From contig NZ_BNBB01000008.1 of NCBI RefSeq assembly GCF_014654615.1, positions 178,345-242,344 on the forward strand: a stretch of 64,000 nucleotides of DNA. The letters run 5' to 3'. The translations under genes and the position numbers were made by a program. The notes under the pieces are model-generated. The model made no database searches. It worked only from the letters and a program-made list of their open reading frames with translations, and had not been told where the DNA came from. This DNA is from Streptosporangium violaceochromogenes. Lineage in GTDB: Bacteria > Actinomycetota > Actinomycetes > Streptosporangiales > Streptosporangiaceae. Each line of letters opens with the position of its first letter. Positions within the stretch are counted from its first letter, which is position 1. This document shows positions 10,118 through 20,373 of this stretch, in pieces.

Positions 10118-11796
10118 CGCAAGACCTCCGCGTCCTTGAGCTCGTCCGGCCAGGCGGTCAGCCGCCCCTCGGCCCTGTCCATGTCGTTCATACGGCTTCC
10201 ACCGTTTCGACCGTTTCCCTCCTCGCGATGGGGAAGCAGGGCGGTGAAGACGGCGCCGCCCGCGTTGTGCACCCGCACCCACCCGCCCCGCCGCGCGCAC
10301 GTCTGGCGGGTCAGGGCCAGGCCGAGCCCGCGCGGGCCCGAGTGGGCGACCTTGGTGGTGAAACCCTCGCGGAACACCTCCTCGGCGAGGCCGGGGACGA
10401 TGCCGGGCCCGGAGTCGCCGACCCGCACGTGCAGGCCGTCGCTCTCGGTGCGGACCGAGACCTCCACCGTGCCGCCGATGCCGTCCAGGGCGTCGATGGC
10501 GTTGGCCACCAGGTTGCCGACGACCAGCACGGCGTCGTGGGGATCGCCCAGCGCGCCCTCCTCCACCCGGGAGTCGTCGGTGATCACCAAGGACGCGCCC
10601 CGCTCGGCCGCCTCGGCGGACTTGGCCAGCAGCAGGGCGGCCAGGGTCGGGTCGGCCACCTTCTCTTTGATCCCTTCCGCGTAACGGCCGTAGGACTCGG
10701 AGATCCGGGTGATGTAGCCGACCGCCGTCTCGTGTTCGCCCAGCTCCAGCAGGCCCACCACGGTGTGCATCCTGTTGGCGAACTCGTGGGCTTGGGCGCG
10801 CAGCGCGTCGGTCGTGCTGCTGGCCTGGTCGAGCTCCCGCATCAGCCGTACCAGCTCGGTCCGGTCGCGCAGCGTTATCACCCACCCGCTCTGCCGCTCG
10901 CGGATCGCCACGGGGGTGCGGTTGAGCACCAGCACCCGGCCGTGGTGCAGCACCACCCGGTCCTCCCCCGGGTCGGCGCCGTCCAGCACGTCCCGCGTGC
11001 GGTCCGGCAGGGAGATCTCCCGCAGGTTGCGCCCGACGTCCTGATGGGACAGGCCCAGCAGGTCGCGGGCGGCGTCGTTGACCAGGGTCACCCTGCCCTG
11101 CAGGTCCAGGGCGACCACACCTTCCTTGACCCCGTGCAGCACCCCTTCACGCTGTTCGAGCAGGGCCGCGATCTCCCGGGGCTCCAGCCCGAAGGTCTGG
11201 CGGCGGACCCTCCGGGCGATCAGCCCGGTGGCGACGGATCCGGCCAGGAGCACGGCGAGGACGGTCCACAGCAGCGGCACCAGCGTCCTGTTGAGCTGGT
11301 CGTCGACGGTGTCCTCGAACACGCCGACCGAGACCAGGCCGATGACGCGGCCCGAGGAGTCGAAGATCGGCGCCTTGCCGCGCATCGAGCGACCGAGGGT
11401 GCCGGTCTCGGTGCCGGTCCAGGGGATGCCCTTGGTCAGGACCTGTGAGCCGTCGGTGGACAGCTTCTTGCCGATCTCAGCCTTGTTCGGATGAGCGTAA
11501 CGAATCTGGTCGCGATTGGCGATCACCACATAACCGGCACCCGTGGCGCCCTGCACCGCAAGTGCGATCGGCTGAAGGCGCACCTCGGGGTGAACGTCTC
11601 TGAACGCCCGACGCACCTGGGGCAGCGCGGCGACGGACTGTGCGATCGCAAGAGCGCGCTGCTGGTACTGCCAATCGAGCTGGCTGCGGGTGTGCTCCAC
11701 CCAGACGCCCGCCGTGCCGCCCACCGCGAGGAACACGATGACCATCTGCAGCACGAACATTTGGGTGCCGAGGGAGGCGTTCATTATCCGTCGCAC
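10114..11796 (-). CDS. CitA/DcuS-type sensor histidine kinase
   Basis: About 560 residues: a transmembrane helix near 12-34, an extracytoplasmic PAS-like sensor (about 35-175) with the family segment GYVVIANRDQIRYAHPN, a second helix near 178-200, a cytoplasmic PAS domain, the phosphoacceptor segment LRAQAHEFANRMHTVVGL, and an ATPase domain with NLVANAIDAL, GDSGPGI and GPRGLGLAL. The family senses citrate, fumarate or related carboxylates in the periplasm or outside. GTG 11796 has AGGGGG eight bases upstream. It is divergent from tctC, a common arrangement for tripartite tricarboxylate transporters. Confidence 0.93.
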   Translation of the reverse strand: MRRIMNASLGTQMFVLQMVIVFLAVGGTAGVWVEHTRSQLDWQYQQRALAIAQSVAALPQVRRAFRDVHPEVRLQPIALAVQGATGAGYVVIANRDQIRYAHPNKAEIGKKLSTDGSQVLTKGIPWTGTETGTLGRSMRGKAPIFDSSGRVIGLVSVGVFEDTVDDQLNRTLVPLLWTVLAVLLAGSVATGLIARRVRRQTFGLEPREIAALLEQREGVLHGVKEGVVALDLQGRVTLVNDAARDLLGLSHQDVGRNLREISLPDRTRDVLDGADPGEDRVVLHHGRVLVLNRTPVAIRERQSGWVITLRDRTELVRLMRELDQASSTTDALRAQAHEFANRMHTVVGLLELGEHETAVGYITRISESYGRYAEGIKEKVADPTLAALLLAKSAEAAERGASLVITDDSRVEEGALGDPHDAVLVVGNLVANAIDALDGIGGTVEVSVRTESDGLHVRVGDSGPGIVPGLAEEVFREGFTTKVAHSGPRGLGLALTRQTCARRGGWVRVHNAGGAVFTALLPHREEGNGRNGGSRMNDMDRAEGRLTAWPDELKDAEVLR

Positions 11797-11968
11797 GAGT
11801 GAACCCCCTGGTCGGGGACCTTATGAAAGCACCTGGAGATAACGACATGGTCGCAAATAACGTGACCAATACGACCTATACGACGGCAAGCTCACAAAGG
11901 ATCGACACCGTGATCTGCGGGGCTCAGCATCCTCAACCACGTCTTGTTCAAGCTTTTGGGAGTTAACC
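11797..11968. promoter_or_regulatory. Divergent control region between sensor kinase and tctC
   Basis: This 172-base gap is the AT-richest part of its neighbourhood and must carry both divergent promoters. It holds several related short elements in one orientation (ATAACGAC, ATAACGTG, AATACGACC, ATACGACGG) between about 11838 and 11886, two of them 10 bases apart, and an inverted GGTCG/CGACC pair. These are candidate response-regulator boxes; no clear -35/-10 pair was assigned. The tctC ribosome site GGGAG ends it. Confidence 0.4.
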
Positions 11969-12934
11969 ATGCGTCTTCGGAGACTGGCCGCCCTCGCGGT
12001 GGTGTCTCTCGCCGCGCTCACCGCGTGCGGGTCCGGATCGGAATCGGAGGTGGGCGCCCTGAAGATCATGGCCCCCGCCTCACCCGGAGGCGGCTGGGAC
12101 CAGACCTCCCGCACAGCGGAGCAGGCCCTCAAGTCCGTCGACCCATCTCTCAAGGTCGAGGTGTACAACGTTCCAGGTGCCGGTGGCACCATCGGACTCG
12201 CCCAGCTCGCGACCGAGAAGGGCAAGGGCAACCTGCTCATGACCATGGGGCTGGTCATGGTCGGAGCCGTGGAACAGAACAAGTCGGAAGTCACCCTGTC
12301 CGCGACCACCCCGATCGCGAAGCTGACCGAAGAGTACGAGATTGTCGTCGTCCCCGCGACCTCTCCGTACAAAACGCTGGCGGAACTGATCGCCGCCTGG
12401 AAGGCCGACCCCACGAAGATCGCGGTCGCCGGCGGGTCCGCCGGAGGCACCGACCACATCCTGGCCGGTCTGATGGCCAAGGCCGCCGGGATCGACCCCA
12501 AGCAGGTCAACTACATCGCCCACTCCGGAGGCGGCGAGGCGGTCAACGCGCTGCTGGGCAACAAGGTCGCGGTGGGCATCTCCGGCATCGGGGAGTTCGC
12601 CGAGCACGTCAAGGCCGGCAAGCTGCGCGCCCTCGGCGTCAGCTCGCCCGAGCGCCTGGCCGGCGTGGACTCCCCCACCCTGAAGGAGGGGGGCCTGGAC
12701 GTCGAACTGGCCAACTGGCGGGGTTTCGTCGCGCCCGGTGAGGTGAGCGACGGCGACAAGGAGAAGCTGGTCGACCTGGTCACCAAGATGCACGGCTCCC
12801 AGGCCTGGCAGGACGCGGTGACCAAGAACGGCTGGACCGACGTGTTCCAGACCGGGCAGCCCTTCGCCGACTTCCTCACCTCCGAGCAGGTAAAGGTCAA
12901 GGCGATCATCGCCGAGATGGGCCTCGTCTCCTGA
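11969..12934 (+). CDS. tctC: Tripartite tricarboxylate transporter substrate-binding lipoprotein
   Basis: Extracytoplasmic solute receptor of the TTT family (TctC/Bug type), about 321 residues. It has a lipoprotein signal with lipobox LAALTAC at about residues 14-20, then [19 protein letters not shown], the typical carboxylate-binding loop of the family. It should bind a citrate-like or other carboxylate and deliver it to TctAB. GGGAG lies upstream of ATG 11969. It shares one base with tctB (TGATG), so tctCBA is a single operon, divergent from its probable two-component regulator. Confidence 0.93.
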   Translation: MRLRRLAALAVVSLAALTACGSGSESEVGALKIMAPASPGGGWDQTSRTAEQALKSVDPSLKVEVYNVPGAGGTIGLAQLATEKGKGNLLMTMGLVMVGAVEQNKSEVTLSATTPIAKLTEEYEIVVVPATSPYKTLAELIAAWKADPTKIAVAGGSAGGTDHILAGLMAKAAGIDPKQVNYIAHSGGGEAVNALLGNKVAVGISGIGEFAEHVKAGKLRALGVSSPERLAGVDSPTLKEGGLDVELANWRGFVAPGEVSDGDKEKLVDLVTKMHGSQAWQDAVTKNGWTDVFQTGQPFADFLTSEQVKVKAIIAEMGLVS

Positions 12935-13470
12935 TGTTCCCCGTGGAAGAGTCGACCGGCGCCGCCGAGCGCGGCGCCGGTCCGGCATACTCATGGCGAC
13001 GGCCGGAGCTGATCCTGGCGCTGACCGTCCTGGGACTCGGCGGGTTCGTGATCGCGGGCACCGCCGGCGTCACCGCCGCCGGCTCCGCGCTCGGGCTGGG
13101 CCCCCGTTTCTTCCCGGTCATCGTCGGCTCGGCCCTGCTGCTGATCGGCCTGTTCTACGCGGTGGACGTGGTCCGGGGCGGCCGTGGCGACCCGGAGGAG
13201 AGCGAGGACATCGACACCCAGGCGCCGGCGGACCGGCGGACGGTCGTGCTGGTCAGCGTGATCTTCCTGGCCTTCGCCGGACTGCTGAACCTGCTCGGCT
13301 GGATCATCGCGGGCGCGCTGCTCTTCTTCGGCCTGTCGGTGGTGCTCGGGGCCACCCGGCGGCTGCACACCGCGGTGATCGCGATCCTGCTGTCCACCTG
13401 CACCTACCTGGCCTTCGTCAAGGGGCTGGGCGTGACGCTGCCCGGCGGCCTGTTGTCAGGGGTGATCTAG
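12934..13470 (+). CDS. tctB: Tripartite tricarboxylate transporter small membrane subunit
   Basis: About 178 residues with four hydrophobic segments (about 25-50, 55-75, 105-135, 140-165), the usual TctB topology and length. It includes LGLGPRFFPVIVGSALLLIG, typical of the family. It partners TctA in the membrane to form the translocator fed by TctC. Its ATG overlaps the tctC stop, and its TAG is immediately followed by the tctA ATG. Confidence 0.92.
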   Translation: MFPVEESTGAAERGAGPAYSWRRPELILALTVLGLGGFVIAGTAGVTAAGSALGLGPRFFPVIVGSALLLIGLFYAVDVVRGGRGDPEESEDIDTQAPADRRTVVLVSVIFLAFAGLLNLLGWIIAGALLFFGLSVVLGATRRLHTAVIAILLSTCTYLAFVKGLGVTLPGGLLSGVI

Positions 13471-14970
13471 ATGGACTCCTTCATGCTCCTGCTGGACGGG
13501 TTCGCCACCGCGCTGACCCCGGTCAACCTGGTCTACGCCCTGATCGGCGTCACCCTCGGCACGCTGGTGGGCGTACTGCCCGGCATCGGCCCCGCCATGA
13601 CCGTGGCGCTGCTGCTGCCGATCACGTTCAGCGTCCCGCCGGCCAGCGCGTTCATCATGTTCGCCGGCATCTACTACGGCGGCATGTACGGCGGCTCCAC
13701 CACCTCGATCCTGCTCAACACGCCGGGCGAGAGCTCCTCGATGATCACCGCGCTTGAGGGCAACAAGATGGCCAAGCGGGGCCGGGCCGCACAGGCTCTG
13801 GCCACGGCCGCCATCGGCTCCTTCGTCGCGGGCACGATCGCCACCGGGCTGCTGGTCGTCGCGGCGCCGCTGGTGGTGGACTTCGCCATCTCCTTCGGCC
13901 CCGAGGACTATTTCGCGCTGGCCGTCCTGGCCTTCACCGCGGTGTCGTCGGTGCTGTCGCGCTCGGTGGTGCGGGGACTGGCCTCGCTCGGGCTCGGCCT
14001 GACCGTCGGCCTGATCGGCATCGACCAGCAGACCGGGCAGGCGCGGCTGACCCTCGGAATCCCGCAGTTGCTCGACGGCATCGACGTGGTGATCGTCGCG
14101 GTCGGCCTGTTCGCGGTCGGCGAGGTGCTCTACGTCGCCTCCCGCCTGCGTCACAGCGACCCGGAGGTCATCCCGGTCGGCCGGGCCTTCCTCGGCCGCT
14201 CCGACTGGAGCCGGTCGTGGAGGCCGTGGCTGCGCGGCACCGCTCTCGGCTTCCCCTTCGGGGCCCTGCCCGGGGGTGGCGCGGAGATCCCGACCTTCCT
14301 CTCCTACGCGATCGAGAAGCGCCTGGCCCGCGGCGTCGCCCGCGAGGAGTACGGCAAGGGCGCCATCGAAGGCGTCGCCGGCCCCGAGGCCGCCAACAAC
14401 GCCTCGGCCGCCGGAACGCTCGTCCCCCTGCTCACCCTGGGCCTGCCCACCTCCGCGACGGCCGCGATCATGCTGGCGGCCTTCCAGCAGTACGGCCTGC
14501 AGCCCGGCCCCCAGCTCTTCGACCACAACCCGGCGCTGGTCTGGGGCATGATCGCCTCGCTGTTCCTCGGCAACACCATGCTTTTGGTGCTCAACCTGCC
14601 GCTGGCCCCGCTCTGGGCCCGGGTGCTGCACGTCCCCCGGCCCTACCTCTACGCGGGGATCATGTTGTTCGCCGCCCTCGGCGTCTACGCCCTGAACTCC
14701 TCCTGGGTGGAGCTGATCATCCTCTACGTCCTGGGACTGCTGGGCTTCGCGATGCGCCGGTTCGGCCTGCCGGTGGCCCCGGCGGTGATCGGCATGATCC
14801 TGGGGCCGATGGCCGAGATCCAGCTCCGGCGGGCACTGGCCATCGGCGCGGGTGACGTGACCTCCCTCGTCAAAAGCCCGATCGCGGCGGTGCTGCTGAC
14901 GATCGCGCTGCTGGCGCTGTTCACGCCGCTGATCAGGAAGTGGTTCGCGCGCCCGTCACGGGCCGCGTAG
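13471..14970 (+). CDS. tctA: Tripartite tricarboxylate transporter large permease subunit
   Basis: About 499 residues, ten to twelve membrane segments. Family hallmarks are visible: the N-terminal [20 protein letters not shown] loop and the related central loop [20 protein letters not shown] (the inverted-repeat motif of TctA), plus [20 protein letters not shown]. It is the ion-coupled permease for the carboxylate captured by TctC. It is the last gene of tctCBA and is followed by a strong hairpin. Confidence 0.94.
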   Translation: MDSFMLLLDGFATALTPVNLVYALIGVTLGTLVGVLPGIGPAMTVALLLPITFSVPPASAFIMFAGIYYGGMYGGSTTSILLNTPGESSSMITALEGNKMAKRGRAAQALATAAIGSFVAGTIATGLLVVAAPLVVDFAISFGPEDYFALAVLAFTAVSSVLSRSVVRGLASLGLGLTVGLIGIDQQTGQARLTLGIPQLLDGIDVVIVAVGLFAVGEVLYVASRLRHSDPEVIPVGRAFLGRSDWSRSWRPWLRGTALGFPFGALPGGGAEIPTFLSYAIEKRLARGVAREEYGKGAIEGVAGPEAANNASAAGTLVPLLTLGLPTSATAAIMLAAFQQYGLQPGPQLFDHNPALVWGMIASLFLGNTMLLVLNLPLAPLWARVLHVPRPYLYAGIMLFAALGVYALNSSWVELIILYVLGLLGFAMRRFGLPVAPAVIGMILGPMAEIQLRRALAIGAGDVTSLVKSPIAAVLLTIALLALFTPLIRKWFARPSRAA

Positions 14971-15028
14971 GGCACGCCGGAACCGCGCCCCGGTACCCGG
15001 CCTCGTCGCGCGGAGGATGACGAGGCAC

Positions 15029-15069
15029 GCCTTCGCCGCCCCCCGGTACCACCGGGGGGCGGCGAAGGC
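15029..15069. terminator. Perfect 19-bp stem between convergent tctA and gatB
   Basis: GCCTTCGCCGCCCCCCGGT (15029-15047), a 3-base loop, then its exact complement (15051-15069). It lies between the stops of convergent genes, so it can serve both strands. There is no long T tract, which is common for terminators in very GC-rich actinomycetes. Confidence 0.75.
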
Positions 15070-15077
15070 CGTTCGGG

Positions 15078-16583
15078 CTACTCGGAGACGCCGAGCCTTT
15101 CCAGGATGAGCGTCCTGGCCCGGGCGGCGTCGGCCTTGCCCCGGCTGGCCTTCATCACGCCGCCGACGAGGGCGCCGACGGCGGCGATCTTGCCTCCCCG
15201 GACCTTGTCGGCCGCGGCGGCGTTGTCGGCCAGGACCCGGTCGATGATGGCCGACAGCTCGCCCTCGTCGTCGACGATCCGCAGCCCGCGGGCGGCGACC
15301 ACCTCGTCCGGGGAGCCCTCGCCGTTCAGGACGCCCTCCAGCACCTGACGGGCCAGCTTGTCGTTCAGCGCCCCCTCGCCGACCAGCGCGCACACCCTGG
15401 CGATCTGGCCGGGGGTGATCGGCAGCTCGGCGAGCGGGACCACCAGCTCGTTGGCCCGGCGGGCCAGCTCGCCCATCCACCACTTGCGGGCGTCGGCGGG
15501 CGGGGCTCCGGCGGCGACCGTCGCCTCGACCAGGTCGACGGCGTCGGCGTTGCGCATGGCCGTCATGTCCAGGTCGGACACCCCCCACTCCCGCTGGAGC
15601 CGCCCGCGCCGCAGACGCGGCAGCTCGGGCAGGGCGGCCTTCAGCCGCGCCACCCAGGCGACGTCCGGCGCGATCGGCACCAGGTCGGGCTCAGGGAAGT
15701 AGCGGTAGTCCTGCGCCTCCTCCTTGGATCGGCCGGAGGTGGTGGTGCCGGTGTCCTCGTGGAAGTGACGGGTCTCCTGGACGATCTTCCCCCCGCCCGC
15801 CAGAACCGCGGCCTGCCGCTCGATCTCACCGCGGACGGCGCGCTCGACGCTGCGCAGCGAGTTGACGTTCTTGGTCTCGGTGCGGGTGCCCCACTCCGAG
15901 GAGCCCCGCGGCATGAGGGAGACGTTGACGTCGCACCGCAGGGAGCCCTCCTCCATGCGCACGTCGGAGACCCCCAGCGCGCGCATCACCTCGCGCAGCT
16001 CGGTGACGTAGGCGCGGGCCACCTCGGGGGCGAGCCCGCCGGTGCCGGGGACCGGCTTGGTGACGATCTCCACCAGCGGGATGCCCGCGCGGTTGTAGTC
16101 GACGGCCGAGTAATCGGCGCCGTGGATGCGGCCGGTCGCGCCGCCCACGTGGGTGGACTTGCCGGTGTCCTCCTCCAGGTGGACCCGCTCGATCTCGATC
16201 CGCACCACCTCGCCGTTCACCTCGACGTCGAGGTGACCGTCGAAGCAGAGCGGCTCGTCGTACTGGCTGATCTGGTAGTTCTTCGGCATGTCCGGATAGA
16301 AGTAGTTCTTCCGGGCGAAGCGGCACCACTGGGCGATCGAGCAGTTCAGTGCCAGGCCGATACGGATCGTCGACTCGATCGCGGTCGCGTTGGTCGTCGG
16401 CAGCGCCCCCGGCAGAGCCAGGCAGACCGGGCAGACCTGGGTGTTCGGCGGGGCGCCGAACGTCGTCGGGCACCCGCAGAACATCTTCGACGCCGTACCC
16501 AGCTCGACGTGCGTCTCCAGGCCCAGCACCGGCTCGAAGCGCTCCAGCGCCTCGTCGTAGGGCATCAGCGTTTCCGTGCTCAT
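15078..16583 (-). CDS. gatB: Asp-tRNA(Asn)/Glu-tRNA(Gln) amidotransferase subunit B
   Basis: tRNA-binding/kinase subunit of GatCAB, which converts misacylated Glu-tRNA(Gln) and Asp-tRNA(Asn) to the correct amide forms. About 501 residues, the usual length. It starts [28 protein letters not shown], with [20 protein letters not shown] (Zn-binding cysteines) and [18 protein letters not shown], both signatures. The C-terminal YqeY-like tail is present. The frame is open up to 16700, but ATG 16583 matches the family start. Unusually it is separated from gatA by two unrelated genes on the same strand. Confidence 0.96.
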   Translation of the reverse strand: MSTETLMPYDEALERFEPVLGLETHVELGTASKMFCGCPTTFGAPPNTQVCPVCLALPGALPTTNATAIESTIRIGLALNCSIAQWCRFARKNYFYPDMPKNYQISQYDEPLCFDGHLDVEVNGEVVRIEIERVHLEEDTGKSTHVGGATGRIHGADYSAVDYNRAGIPLVEIVTKPVPGTGGLAPEVARAYVTELREVMRALGVSDVRMEEGSLRCDVNVSLMPRGSSEWGTRTETKNVNSLRSVERAVRGEIERQAAVLAGGGKIVQETRHFHEDTGTTTSGRSKEEAQDYRYFPEPDLVPIAPDVAWVARLKAALPELPRLRRGRLQREWGVSDLDMTAMRNADAVDLVEATVAAGAPPADARKWWMGELARRANELVVPLAELPITPGQIARVCALVGEGALNDKLARQVLEGVLNGEGSPDEVVAARGLRIVDDEGELSAIIDRVLADNAAAADKVRGGKIAAVGALVGGVMKASRGKADAARARTLILERLGVSE

Positions 16584-16686
16584 CGGTCGTTCACCATTCC
16601 TCGTCGCCCCGCGCAAAGGGCTCGTCGCCCGCGCGCCATCGCGTCCCGTGCCGTTGTGTCCCCGCCGCGCCGGGGTCCCTTCGCGC

Positions 16687-17256
16687 TCACAGGTAACCAA
16701 GTCCTTTCAATGCGTTCCTCGTCTCGGCGACCCAGTTCGCGTACCCGGGAACCTGCGCCAGGACGGCGAGGTCGATGTTGCGGCCTATGTATTCGTAGTA
16801 GTCGCGGACCGGCTTGCCCCGCCTCGGGACGGTGGCGGCCAGCACCCCGGCCGGGTCGGTGATCCGCTCGACGTCACGGGGCCGAGCCGGCAGCAGGCTC
16901 AGGTCACTGCCCTCCAGCCCCGCCCACACGCCGGAGTCGGCCAGCAGCCAGCCCTCGGTCCTGCCCAGGCCGATGACCGGCACCAGGTAGTGCGAGTGAT
17001 AGCGGACGCCGTCGGCCTTACCGCCCCGCTCACGCTCGTCGTCGTGGGTGAAGAGCACGTGGCAGTCGGCCGCCAGTTCCTCCAGCGCCGTGACCATGCG
17101 CTCCCGGCCGCACGCGACGACCTCCGCCGCCTCGACGTCCACCGTGTGCGGCGACAGCCAGGTGAGCTCGCGGAGCTGGCGGGAGATCACCACTCCGAGG
17201 AAGCCCTCGTCGCTCTCCCCGTCGGCGATCAGCCCCGGCACCAGCGGGCGGTTCAT
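16687..17256 (-). CDS. TOPRIM-like (DUF4276-type) partner of the AAA ATPase
   Basis: About 189 residues, no membrane segment. [11 protein letters not shown] near residues 11-21, [12 protein letters not shown] near 70 and [10 protein letters not shown] near 100 resemble the acidic motifs of TOPRIM-like DUF4276 proteins, which are often encoded beside AAA ATPases. Its ATG overlaps the ATPase stop by four bases (ATGA), so both are made together. In OLD and PARIS-type anti-phage systems an ABC-like ATPase works with a TOPRIM nuclease; that this pair does so is inference. Family assignment is from recall of motif patterns, not from a profile search. Confidence 0.7.
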   Translation of the reverse strand: MNRPLVPGLIADGESDEGFLGVVISRQLRELTWLSPHTVDVEAAEVVACGRERMVTALEELAADCHVLFTHDDERERGGKADGVRYHSHYLVPVIGLGRTEGWLLADSGVWAGLEGSDLSLLPARPRDVERITDPAGVLAATVPRRGKPVRDYYEYIGRNIDLAVLAQVPGYANWVAETRNALKGLGYL

Positions 17257-18341
17257 GCCGCGGCCCCCAGGTATTTGCGGACCTGCCGGGGCGAGACGAA
17301 CGTGCCCGGCTCGCCGTCCGGCTGGATCGGCTTGGCCACGGTCACCCGCGACACCCGGTCGAGGTCGGGATCGACGCGGACCGCGGTGTCCAGGAAGATC
17401 AGCGCGTCCGGGTCCGTACGGTAGGTCTCGGCGACCACCACCGGCGAGTGGCTGGTGAAGATCACCTGGCGGAAGGGGCCCACCCCTCCGGGCTCGGCGA
17501 TCCGCCGGCGGATCCGCCGCAGCAGCTCACCCAGGCGGTTGGGGTGCACGCCGCTCTCGATCTCCTCCACCATGAGGGTGCCCGGGTGGTCCGGGTCGTG
17601 CAGAGCTGTGAGCAGGCCGAGGACACGCAGGGTTCCGTCCGACAGCAGCGCGGGCGGCACGGCCCCCTGGCCGTCCACGACCATCTCGAAGGTGCACTCC
17701 TCCCGGTCGACCCGGGGCACCAGCGCGACCGCGCCGGGCACGACGCCCGCGAGGTCGACCACGAGATCGGCGAACGCCGCCGAGCCCGCCATCCGCCCCA
17801 GAACCGAGGCGAGGTTGTGGCCGTCGGCCGCCAGCGGCCCCCGGTCGTCCGGGGAGCCCCTGCGGCGCATCGCCTGCGGCGACAGGGCGTGGCGCCGCCA
17901 CGCCTGAACCGTACGCCGCGGCGTGGTCTGCGGATCCGGGTCCTCGACGATGAACTCCAGGAGCTCCTCGCGCAGGTGGTGGGCCACATGGCTGACCAGG
18001 GCCCCGGTAGGCCGGGGGATCCTGAGCACCATCTCCGCGCCCGCGTCGAACCGGATCGGCAGCACCGCTCCGGGCTCGGGCGCGACCAGCGCCTCCACCG
18101 AGACGACGAACCCCGGGACCGGCGTGCCCCGCGCGACCCGGTGGAACTGCTCGCCCGGCAGACCCCGGCACGCCGAAAGCAGGCCGCCCCGGCCGGTGAC
18201 CTCGTCGGCGACGAAGCCGAGCGCGTCGAGCAGGTTCGACTTGCCGCCCGCGTTGGGACCGACCAGCGCGAGCAGGGGCGGCACGTCGAGAACGAAGCCC
18301 AAGAAGGACTTGAACCCGTCGATCTCGACTCTAGTGATCAC
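17253..18341 (-). CDS. AAA/RecF-like ATPase (OLD/AAA_21 type)
   Basis: About 362 residues. It starts VEIDGFKSFLGFVLDVPP and has Walker A LVGPNAGGKSNLLDAL (residues 27-42), an ABC-type signature ALLSDGTLRVLGLL, Walker B LMVEEIESGVHP and the switch histidine in IFTSHSPVVV. This is the complete motif set of stand-alone SMC/RecF-like ATPases that occur in phage-defence modules. GTG 18341 has GGGGGAG seven bases upstream. It lies 50 bases after gatA and overlaps the TOPRIM-like gene. Its codon use is similar to the flanking gat genes, so there is no obvious sign of very recent transfer. Confidence 0.85.
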   Translation of the reverse strand: MITRVEIDGFKSFLGFVLDVPPLLALVGPNAGGKSNLLDALGFVADEVTGRGGLLSACRGLPGEQFHRVARGTPVPGFVVSVEALVAPEPGAVLPIRFDAGAEMVLRIPRPTGALVSHVAHHLREELLEFIVEDPDPQTTPRRTVQAWRRHALSPQAMRRRGSPDDRGPLAADGHNLASVLGRMAGSAAFADLVVDLAGVVPGAVALVPRVDREECTFEMVVDGQGAVPPALLSDGTLRVLGLLTALHDPDHPGTLMVEEIESGVHPNRLGELLRRIRRRIAEPGGVGPFRQVIFTSHSPVVVAETYRTDPDALIFLDTAVRVDPDLDRVSRVTVAKPIQPDGEPGTFVSPRQVRKYLGAAA

Positions 18342-18391
18342 GCCGACGCTCCCCCTGTCTCCCGCTGTCGCCTACTCGTCCGGAAAAAGCC

Positions 18392-19878
<1,487 letters not shown>

Positions 19879-19882
<4 letters not shown>

Positions 19883-20178
19883 GCTTCCTCCCCGAGGATG
19901 CGCGGAACGCGGAAGCGGGCGTCCTCGACGGCCGGGGCCGCGGCCAGCGCCTCGGCGGGGGTCAGGCAGGGCCGTACCTCGTCGGGGCGGTAGACGTTGG
20001 TGAGCGGAAGCGCGTGCGAGGACGGCGGGATGTCGTCGGCCGCCACCTCGGCGACGCGGGCGACCGCCCCGATGATCTGATCGAGCTGCGCGGCGAAGTG
20101 GTCGAGTTCCTCGTCGGCCAGCGCCAGCCGGGACAGCCGGGCGAGGTGAGCGACCTCATCGCGGGTTATGGCGGACAT
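19879..20178 (-). CDS. gatC: Asp-tRNA(Asn)/Glu-tRNA(Gln) amidotransferase subunit C
   Basis: Small linker subunit of GatCAB, 99 residues from [20 protein letters not shown]. The N-terminal helix [10 protein letters not shown] and C-terminal RVPRILGE are family landmarks. ATG 20178 matches family starts; the frame is open to 20223, but the extra residues are not family-like. It heads the gatC-gatA-ATPase-TOPRIM-gatB run. Confidence 0.93.
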
Positions 20179-20221
20179 GAGTCGTTGAACCCGTTTCATG
20201 GAATGGCAATTGGACACTGTC

Positions 20222-20227
20222 ATCCTA
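20222..20227 (-). promoter_or_regulatory. Candidate -10 element of the gat operon
   Basis: On the minus strand TAGGAT lies about 40 bases ahead of the gatC start and fits the actinomycete TAnnnT pattern. No convincing -35 hexamer was found at 17-18 bases, so this is a weak call. Confidence 0.3.
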
Positions 20228-20373
20228 GGGCTCGTGACCTAACGTGCCCGACTCATTGACACCCCGGTAACCCCACGAGGGGGTGCCCGGACCGCGTGCG
20301 GTGCCCGAATCATGCCATGCCGACGCCTCCCCCGGGGGGCCTCACCGAATCCGGGGGCCGGGCCGTACGGAGA

